This document shows positions 1-4,664 of a stretch of DNA of 5,799 nt, in pieces (position 1 is the stretch's first letter; each line of letters opens with the position of its first letter). Position numbers and translations under genes: made by a program. The notes beneath the pieces were generated by a model. It was not told the origin of the DNA, searched no databases, and worked only from the letters and a program-made list of their open reading frames with translations. The stretch is from Anaerolineales bacterium (GTDB taxonomy: Bacteria; Chloroflexota; Anaerolineae; Promineifilales; Promineifilaceae). The stretch covers positions 3,291 to 9,089 of the forward strand of contig JAGQGA010000182.1 in NCBI GenBank assembly GCA_020432595.1, in the 5' to 3' direction.

Positions 1-4
1 AAAT

Positions 5-75
5 TTGGTTGCTAGGGGCTGGTTGCTGGTGCATCACACCGCTTCATACCAACCACTAACCACCAACTACTACCT
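5..75. repeat. Heptad-periodic inverted repeat A (3' end of hydrolase gene)
   Basis: The left arm is four 7-bp units: GGTTGCT (7-13), AGGGGCT (14-20), GGTTGCT (21-27) and GGTGCAT (28-34). The right arm is four C-rich units: ACCAACC (48-54), ACTAACC (55-61), ACCAACT (62-68) and ACTACCT (69-75). The arms are only roughly complementary (about 16 of 27 positions), but the 7-bp phase is clear in both. The right arm overlaps the end of the hydrolase gene: its stop codon (56-58) and the codons for its last residues (VVVGG) lie within the units. No protein-coding gene was seen in bases 1-55. The left edge of the window may cut the element. Confidence 0.6.
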
Positions 76-781
76 GTTCCATCATTGTATCATAGATAAT
101 GAACCCCTCGCTGGTTGCATCCAGTTGTTCCAACAAAATGCCGTGACGGTTCCAAACGGCCGTTTTTCCCCCACCCACAAAATCATCCGACGGTCCCACA
201 TTGTTCGCCATCAACACCGGCATCCCATACTGCTGGGCAATCTCCACCAGCCGCTCTTCCGCCTTCACCACCCCGGCAGCCGATTTGGAGACGCTGGCAA
301 CATAAACCCCTGCCCCATACTGGTGTGCCGTTTGAGCGTGGGCGGGAATGGAAAGTTCGTAACAAATGGCGAGAGCGAGGGGAGAAACGGCCGTTTGCAG
401 CACGGGAAACCCCTCCCCCGGCACAAAAAACGGCACCTCATCGGCGTGCAAATACTGCTTGCCATACGTCCGACGCGGCTGCTGCGGCTGAAAAAGTGCC
501 ATAGCAATCGCCACCCCCGCCCCGGTTTGCAGCGGTAGCCCCGCCCCAATAGTCACCCCCCGCCCATCGCTCAACGCTTGCAGCCCGTCCAGCCGCGAAT
601 CATCCACCCCCATTGCCAACTCCGCCGCCAGCGTCGGCTCATATCCCGTCAGCGACAGCTCCGGAAAAACAACCATCGCCGCCCCCTTGTCCACCGCCAA
701 CGCCACAAACCGCTCATGCGCCGCCACATTTTGCGCCACATCCCCCTTCACCGGCCACGTCTGCACCACGCAAATCTTCAT
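56..781 (-). CDS. Carbon-nitrogen hydrolase (nitrilase superfamily)
   Basis: This 241-residue cytoplasmic enzyme is predicted to hydrolyse a non-peptide C-N bond (amide or nitrile type). The substrate cannot be told from sequence. The nitrilase-superfamily Glu-Lys-Cys triad is visible: Glu41 in FPELSLTGYEP, Lys108 in YGKQYLHADE (followed by the second conserved Glu115) and Cys140 in LALAICYELSIP. The N-terminus MKICVVQTWPVKGD is the family's first beta strand, so the ATG at 781 is the right start. An AGGAA Shine-Dalgarno 6 nt upstream supports it. Length is slightly short (members are commonly 250-280 residues), with the shortfall at the C-terminus, where the last codons and stop fall inside an intergenic heptad repeat. 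It contains two copies of the AACGGCCGTT palindrome, both read as Thr-Ala-Val. It lies 100 nt downstream of the DUF1801 gene with a long hairpin between. The family call is firm; the specific activity is unknown. Confidence 0.93.
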   Translation of the reverse strand: MKICVVQTWPVKGDVAQNVAAHERFVALAVDKGAAMVVFPELSLTGYEPTLAAELAMGVDDSRLDGLQALSDGRGVTIGAGLPLQTGAGVAIAMALFQPQQPRRTYGKQYLHADEVPFFVPGEGFPVLQTAVSPLALAICYELSIPAHAQTAHQYGAGVYVASVSKSAAGVVKAEERLVEIAQQYGMPVLMANNVGPSDDFVGGGKTAVWNRHGILLEQLDATSEGFIIYDTMMEQVVVGG

Positions 782-787
782 GATGTG

Positions 788-792
788 TTCCT
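788..792 (-). promoter_or_regulatory. Shine-Dalgarno of the hydrolase gene
   Basis: AGGAA on the minus strand, 6 nt before the ATG at 781. It lies between the start codon and the hairpin of repeat B, which leaves it free of the 24-bp stem. Confidence 0.55.
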
Positions 793-801
793 ATAAGAAT
801 A

Positions 802-865
802 GGACACAGATTTACCTGATTTTCCCGATCTTTTTTAATCAGGAAAATCAGGTAAATCTGCGTCC
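802..865. repeat. Long inverted repeat B with 9-bp units, between DUF1801 and hydrolase genes
   Basis: Two 24-bp arms (802-825 and 842-865) are complementary at 23 of 24 positions (mismatch at 806), with a 16-nt loop containing a T6 run. The right arm region reads as 9-bp units: AATCAGGAA (837-845), AATCAGGTA (846-854) and AATCTGCGT (855-863). The segment 837-869 matches 2211-2243 of repeat C at 30 of 33 bases, so this is a dispersed family and not a one-off hairpin. On transcripts it would form a very stable stem between the two genes. There is no clean U-tract after the stem, so calling it an intrinsic terminator would be a guess. Confidence 0.85.
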
Positions 866-881
866 CATTGCTTTTATTTCT

Positions 882-1259
882 TTAGCCCTTGCTTCGCTTT
901 GTCGCCGCCTTCGCCACATTTTCCGCCACCCGAAAGACCACAATTCGGCGAATGAGGTCATAGGGCATGGGTTGATCGAGCGGAAACTGCACCGACCCTT
1001 TCCCCTGTTTGTAAACAGATAGCTCCTCCTTAAACGCTTCAATCCCCGTTGGCACCGGGTAAAAGCCAATGTGGTTTTTATAACCGGCAAAGTGAACCAA
1101 ATTGCCGTGCAGCTTAAAGGTCGGCATCTGGTAGCTGATAGCCTCGGTTGCTTCTGGTGCAGCTTCCCGAACGGTCGCCCGAATGGTTTGCAAAATTTCC
1201 TGTACGGCCGGCGGGAAGTCGGCAATATAGTCGTCTATTGTCTTGGAACTGGTTTTCAT
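882..1259 (-). CDS. DUF1801 / YdhG-like protein
   Basis: This 125-residue soluble protein has the typical length and motif order of the DUF1801 family, a small alpha/beta fold that includes Bacillus YdhG, described as a frataxin-like iron chaperone. Recognisable blocks are the N-terminal IDDYIADFPPAVQEILQTIR (8-27), APEATEAISYQMPTF (34-48), HFAGYKNHIGFYP (56-68), and the C-terminal KGSVQFPLDQPMPYDLIRR (87-105). The ATG at 1259 gives the family-like N-terminus. The only Shine-Dalgarno candidate, GGGAG at 1272-1276, is 12 nt away, which is a long spacing. The gene begins 36 nt after the TPR gene's stop with no repeat between, so co-transcription with it is likely. It ends in a basic tail (KAATKRSKG). 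The family is confident; an iron-related role is known only for a homologue and is not shown here. Confidence 0.9.
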   Translation of the reverse strand: MKTSSKTIDDYIADFPPAVQEILQTIRATVREAAPEATEAISYQMPTFKLHGNLVHFAGYKNHIGFYPVPTGIEAFKEELSVYKQGKGSVQFPLDQPMPYDLIRRIVVFRVAENVAKAATKRSKG

Positions 1260-1295
1260 CTTGTCTTATGTCTCCCAATCTGCTCTTTACAAATT

Positions 1296-2138
1296 TCACT
1301 GATTTTGTTCAAGCTGGGTCTGAGCTTGGGCAGCCCAATCGCTACCCGGGGCGAGGGTGATGATTTGGCTGAACATTTCCCGCGCAACGGCCGTTTCTCC
1401 CAAATGGTCATAAATCAGCCCCAGGTCATAGAGGGCGGGCAGGTAGTCGGGCTGCTGGGAAACGCCCGTTTGTAGCACCACCACCGCCTCCTCCAATCGC
1501 CCTGCATTCCCCAACGCCGTCCCCAGGCTGGTATACGCTTCCAAAAGCTGCGGGTTGTGGGCAATCGCCTGCTCATACGCCCCAATCGCTTCCTCTAAAC
1601 GCCCCTGCGTTTGATACAAGTTGCCCAGCCCGTGGTGCGCCAATGCCAGCGCCGGGTCTGCTTGCAGCGCAGCTTGGAAAGCGGCTTCAGCGGCGGCCAG
1701 CTCCCCCCGTTTTTGCTGCGTCACGGCCAAATTGTAATCTGCTTCGGCAAAGGTGGGGTTGAGGGAAACGGCCGTTTCAAACGCTCCCACTGCTTCCTCC
1801 AACCGCTCCTGCTGGCTCAACGCCAACCCCAGGCTGTTGTGCAGGTCGGCGGCATCGGGAACCAGCGCCACCGCCTCGCGGAAGGCGGCTTCGGCGGCAG
1901 CAAAATCGCCTACTTCAAAGGCGGCCAGCCCGGTGGCGTAAACGGCGTTGGGGTCAATGGGGGAAGTGGGGGTGGCAGGAACGGCCGTTGGCGTGGGTGT
2001 TTGCACCAGCGGCGTACCCGCCACAATGTCAGCCGGGTCGGTGTTTGCCAGCGTGGTAAACGCCAGCACCGTCACCGCCAGCGGCAGTGCCAGCATCACC
2101 AGCAAACCAAGAAGGAGAGAGCGATTTTCAAAAACCAT
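1296..2138 (-). CDS. Membrane-anchored TPR-repeat protein
   Basis: This is a 280-residue protein, numbered from the ATG at 2138. A hydrophobic segment at about 7-31 (SLLLGLLVMLALPLAVTVLA) acts as an anchor or uncleaved signal. A Thr/Pro-rich linker follows (about 43-62, TPLVQTPTPTAVPATPTSP). Six consecutive 34-residue tetratricopeptide repeats occupy about 63-265, with clear NLG/SLG...A..AF..A..L.P patterns, for example LEEAIGAYEQAIAHNPQL. The layout predicts a protein held at the membrane with its TPR domain outside, serving as a protein-binding scaffold; the partner is unknown. The frame stays open to a TTG at 2171, but those 11 extra residues are encoded by inverted repeat C, so the ATG is preferred. 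Neither start has a Shine-Dalgarno; the bases before the ATG are pyrimidine-rich. Three AACGGCCGTT copies lie here, all read as Thr-Ala-Val. One TPR unit carries the variant AACGCCCGTT, read as Thr-Gly-Val. Confidence 0.88.
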   Translation of the reverse strand: MVFENRSLLLGLLVMLALPLAVTVLAFTTLANTDPADIVAGTPLVQTPTPTAVPATPTSPIDPNAVYATGLAAFEVGDFAAAEAAFREAVALVPDAADLHNSLGLALSQQERLEEAVGAFETAVSLNPTFAEADYNLAVTQQKRGELAAAEAAFQAALQADPALALAHHGLGNLYQTQGRLEEAIGAYEQAIAHNPQLLEAYTSLGTALGNAGRLEEAVVVLQTGVSQQPDYLPALYDLGLIYDHLGETAVAREMFSQIITLAPGSDWAAQAQTQLEQNQ

Positions 2139-2149
2139 AGTGGAGGACA

Positions 2150-2239
2150 GGACGCTGATTGGCCTGGTCAAAAGGAGATTGGAGACTCAGCAATCTCCAA
2201 TCTCCGCATCAATCAGGGAAATCAGGCAAATCAGCGTCC
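2150..2239. repeat. Nested inverted repeat C (9-bp outer arms, 7-bp inner hairpin)
   Basis: The outer arms 2150-2168 and 2221-2239 are complementary at 17 of 19 positions; the first 11 bp, GGACGCTGATT with AATCAGCGTCC, are perfect. The right outer arm continues in 9-bp units: AATCAGGGA (2211-2219), AATCAGGCA (2220-2228) and AATCAGCGT (2229-2237). Inside sits a perfect 12-bp hairpin, GGAGATTGGAGA (2174-2185) with TCTCCAATCTCC (2194-2205), built from the 7-bp unit GGAGATT that also makes repeat E. The element thus looks like one repeat family member placed inside another. It fills the spacer between the small membrane protein's stop and the TPR gene's start. Confidence 0.85.
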
Positions 2240-2245
2240 CATTTC

Positions 2246-2596
2246 TTACGTAGACCCGCGAGAACGCTGGCGTGACCCTGTTACTTTAACGGGGGCAATC
2301 AGCGGCAGGGTAACAGCGAACCCGATGAGAAGCAGAAGCAGCCACAGCCCGGTTTGTCGCCAAAGCTGTTGCCAAACGGCCGTTTTTTCGCCCATCTTCG
2401 CCGCCCTTTCCACCTGCGCCGGAGCCGCCACCGCTACCGTGCGTTCCTCGCTCACTAGCCGCGCTTCAAATTGCATTTCTGGTTGGGTGGTTGTGGCTGC
2501 CGAAACGGCCGGCCGCGCCAGCAGCATATACCCCGCCATCAAGTTGGCCAAGATGGGCAGCAGCACCATCAGCCAGATCACTCTTTTTTTGTTCAT
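2246..2596 (-). CDS. Small protein with two predicted membrane segments, function unknown
   Basis: This 116-residue protein matches no family I recognise. It starts MNKKRVIWLM. The first hydrophobic segment is at about 6-26 (VIWLMVLLPILANLMAGYMLL). A polar, Glu/Ala-rich stretch of about 55 residues follows (PEMQFEARLVSEERTVAV and onward), then a second very hydrophobic segment at about 83-103 (GLWLLLLLIGFAVTLPLI), and a short basic tail (KVTGSRQRSRGST). The positive-inside rule suggests both ends are cytoplasmic and the loop faces outside. The start at 2596 is chosen because AGGGAG lies 7 nt upstream. A longer frame reaching 2650 would be coded by repeat D and is rejected. One AACGGCCGTT copy encodes KTAVW. 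The gene sits between the ABC exporter (91 nt) and the TPR gene (107 nt). A role as an accessory to the exporter is possible but only by position. Confidence 0.75.
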   Translation of the reverse strand: MNKKRVIWLMVLLPILANLMAGYMLLARPAVSAATTTQPEMQFEARLVSEERTVAVAAPAQVERAAKMGEKTAVWQQLWRQTGLWLLLLLIGFAVTLPLIAPVKVTGSRQRSRGST

Positions 2597-2603
2597 GTTA
2601 TAG

Positions 2604-2609
2604 CTCCCT
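2604..2609 (-). promoter_or_regulatory. Shine-Dalgarno deciding the small membrane protein start
   Basis: AGGGAG on the minus strand, 7 nt before the ATG at 2596. It is the best ribosome binding site in the window and favours this start over the upstream extension that runs through repeat D. Confidence 0.65.
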
Positions 2610-2614
2610 AATAA

Positions 2615-2686
2615 AAGACGGAGGACGAAAGACGGAGGACGGAAAAACACACCGTTGTCGGTCGTCTATCGTCCGTCATCCGCCTT
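2615..2686. repeat. Heptad-periodic imperfect inverted repeat D
   Basis: The left arm is made of 7-bp purine units: GACGGAG (2617-2623), GACGAAA (2624-2630), GACGGAG (2631-2637) and GACGGAA (2638-2644). The right arm is pyrimidine-rich in the same period: GTCGTCT (2661-2667), ATCGTCC (2668-2674) and GTCATCC (2675-2681). Arms 2615-2640 and 2661-2686 are complementary at 19 of 26 positions, with a 20-nt loop. The element occupies nearly all the space between the exporter's stop codon (2688) and the Shine-Dalgarno of the next gene. Confidence 0.75.
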
Positions 2687-2687
2687 C

Positions 2688-4580
2688 TTACTTCGCCCCA
2701 ACCAAATTCCGATCCAGCGACCCCATCAGCGTAGAGAGGCCATTGTTGATCGTGCCCGTTTGTAACTGTACCAAGTAGGCATAATGCCCATTTTGCGCCA
2801 GTAGCTCCTCGTGCCGACCCGTTTCCACCACCCGTCCCTTGTCCATCACCACAATTTGGTCAGCGTCGCGGATGGTGGACAGGCGGTGGGCAATGATAAA
2901 GGTGGTGCGCCCCTGCATCAGCCGATCCAACGCGCCCATCACCAAATCTTCCGACTCGGCATCTAGGGCGGCGGTTGGTTCGTCCAAAATGAGGATGGGG
3001 GCATCGCGCAGCAGGGCGCGGGCGATAGCGATCCGCTGCCGCTGCCCGCCGGAAAGGGTGCCACCCCGTTCCCCCACTACCGTGTCGTAGCCGTTGGGCA
3101 ACTGCTGGATAAAGCCGTGGGCGTTGGCGGCTTTGGCAGCGGCTACAATCTCGTCATCGGTGGCTTCCGGTCGGCCGTAAGCGATGTTTTGCCGAATAGA
3201 CGTGGCAAACAGCACCGACTCCTGCGGCACAATGCCAAATTGCTGCCGCAAATCTTCCAGCCTGTATTCCCGAATGTCGGCACCGTCCAGCACAATACGG
3301 CCGTTGCTAATCTCATAAAAACGGAGCAGCAGGCTTGCCAGGGTGGATTTTCCCGCTCCCGTGCCGCCCACCAGGGCCACCACCTGCCCTGCCTGCACCG
3401 TTAAATTAACCCCGCGCAAAATTGGCTTGTCGGGGGCGGTGGGGTAATAAAATTCGACTCCCTTAAACTGGACATTGCCACGAGCGCGACCCAGCGGACG
3501 TGGGTTGGCGGTTTCTTCCACCGTGATGGGGGTGTCTAGAATTTTGCCCAGCCGGTCGCCACTGGCCGCTGCTTTTTGCAGCGTCGCCGCCAGCTTGCTA
3601 AATTTCCGCAGCGGGCTGTACATATCCTTGAGGTAGCTCATAAAAATGAGCAGTTCGCCGACGGAAAATTGGCCGATGAGCACCTGCGACACCCCATACC
3701 AGATGATGGCGGCGGTGCTGGCCGCCTGGACAAAATCAATGATGGGGCTAAAGGAGGCTTCCCAGCGAATGGAGCGCAGCCCGGAGCGAATCCGCTTTTC
3801 GCCGTACTCTTCAAACAGTGCCTGCTGGTAATCTTCGCGGCCAAATGCCTTCACTTCGCGGATGGCTCCCAGCGTTTCCAGCGTCAGGTTCATCATCTCC
3901 CCTTCCTGTTCGCGGGCTTCGCTGGCGGTGTCGCGGATGTTGCGGCGGAAGGTGATGTAGAGGAAGAGCAGCAGGGGAACGTAAGCGAGGACGATGACGG
4001 AGAAACGCCAGTTGACGAAGAGCATGACCCCGGCAAAGCCGAGAAATTTGACGATGTTGATCAACATTTCGCCCATGCTGCCCACCAAAGCCACCATGAT
4101 TTTGCCTGCGTCTTCGGTGACGCGCTTGAGGACATCGCCCAGGCGGCTTTGGTCGTAGAAGGCGAGGGGGAGCCGCTGGACGTGCTGGAAAACCTGGGTG
4201 CGTAGATAGAAGGTGGAGCGTTCCTGAATGAGGCCGCTGAGGTATTCGTAGGCGAAGGAGGTGGCTCCCTGGAAGATGACGATGATGAGGAGGGCGAGGC
4301 CAAGAACGGCCGTTAATAACCGCTGATCCGTCCCCACATTCACCAGCAGCCAGTCGCCAACGGGGCCAGTTAACGGCCGTCCGCCAATCACATTGTCAAT
4401 AATATATTTTACCGGCCACGGAGCGATAATGTCCAGCAATGCCACCAGCACAATCATGATCACCGACAGCACCAGCAGCCCCACATACGGCGTGAGATAG
4501 CGCAAATAGCGGGCATCAATGCCGATAAGGGGAATGTAGTTCACGTCTGTCCGTTTTTTGCGTTTGCGTTCTTCGCTCAT
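2688..4580 (-). CDS. ABC exporter half-transporter (fused membrane and ATPase domains)
   Basis: This 630-residue inner-membrane protein is predicted to export a hydrophobic or peptide-like substrate as a dimer, driven by ATP. Six membrane helices are visible at about 32-52, 88-112, 161-189, 193-211, 280-303 and 308-327, with the long cytoplasmic loops of the type I exporter (MsbA-like) family. The ATPase domain is complete and looks active: A-loop Tyr near 379, Walker A GGTGAGKST (405-413), Q-loop VPQES (Gln453), signature LSGGQ (509-513), Walker B ILILDE (529-534, catalytic Glu534), and switch His565 in IIAHR. The C-terminus extends about 20 residues past the usual end. The ATG at 4580 (MSEERKRKKRTD) is chosen; the frame stays open to a TTG at 4640, but those residues are read from repeat E. 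No Shine-Dalgarno precedes the ATG. As a half-transporter it may form a homodimer, since no second ABC gene is in the window. Substrate unknown. Confidence 0.95.
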   Translation of the reverse strand: MSEERKRKKRTDVNYIPLIGIDARYLRYLTPYVGLLVLSVIMIVLVALLDIIAPWPVKYIIDNVIGGRPLTGPVGDWLLVNVGTDQRLLTAVLGLALLIIVIFQGATSFAYEYLSGLIQERSTFYLRTQVFQHVQRLPLAFYDQSRLGDVLKRVTEDAGKIMVALVGSMGEMLINIVKFLGFAGVMLFVNWRFSVIVLAYVPLLLFLYITFRRNIRDTASEAREQEGEMMNLTLETLGAIREVKAFGREDYQQALFEEYGEKRIRSGLRSIRWEASFSPIIDFVQAASTAAIIWYGVSQVLIGQFSVGELLIFMSYLKDMYSPLRKFSKLAATLQKAAASGDRLGKILDTPITVEETANPRPLGRARGNVQFKGVEFYYPTAPDKPILRGVNLTVQAGQVVALVGGTGAGKSTLASLLLRFYEISNGRIVLDGADIREYRLEDLRQQFGIVPQESVLFATSIRQNIAYGRPEATDDEIVAAAKAANAHGFIQQLPNGYDTVVGERGGTLSGGQRQRIAIARALLRDAPILILDEPTAALDAESEDLVMGALDRLMQGRTTFIIAHRLSTIRDADQIVVMDKGRVVETGRHEELLAQNGHYAYLVQLQTGTINNGLSTLMGSLDRNLVGAK

Positions 4581-4586
4581 AAAAGA

Positions 4587-4651
4587 GGAGATTGGAGATT
4601 GGGGATTGGAGATTGTCGCTTCGCTAGTGGCAATCTCCAATCTCCAATCTC
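4587..4651. repeat. Heptad-periodic inverted repeat E
   Basis: The left arm is four 7-bp units, GGAGATT at 4587-4593 and 4594-4600, GGGGATT at 4601-4607 and GGAGATT at 4608-4614. The right arm is AATCTCC at 4632-4638 and 4639-4645, then AATCTC to 4651. Arms 4595-4615 and 4631-4651 are complementary at 20 of 21 positions, with a 15-nt loop. The unit is identical to the inner hairpin of repeat C, 2.4 kb away. The element ends only 6 nt before the exporter's ATG, so on mRNA the stem would reach the ribosome-binding region. Confidence 0.88.
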
Positions 4652-4664
4652 TAGTCGTTGTTGA

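Noticed and set aside
5..538. 177-codon plus-strand open frame and similar plus-strand frames (for example 1611-2603, 3576-4205).
   Set aside because: They lie opposite well-supported minus-strand genes, show low-complexity or basic compositions, and contain no recognisable domain.
802..865. Intrinsic terminator.
   Set aside because: The stem is strong but no U-tract follows it in the direction of transcription; the T run is in the loop. Termination remains possible but unsupported.
2139..2171. TTG start at 2171 for the TPR protein.
   Set aside because: The extra 11 residues come from the outer arm of repeat C; the ATG at 2138 leads directly to the membrane anchor.
2597..2650. Extension of the small membrane protein to 2650.
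   Set aside because: It runs through repeat D and the Shine-Dalgarno at 2604-2609; the ATG at 2596 is correctly spaced from that site.
4581..4640. Longer exporter start (TTG at 4640) adding 20 residues.
   Set aside because: The added residues are a translation of inverted repeat E, and the ATG at 4580 begins a typical basic N-terminus before the first membrane helix.
4587..4651. CRISPR array.
   Set aside because: Units are only 7 bp, contiguous without spacers, and arranged as inverted arms.
5..4651. Insertion sequence or transposon ends.
   Set aside because: No transposase gene or consistent target duplication is visible; the elements are 65-90 bp and end at gene borders.
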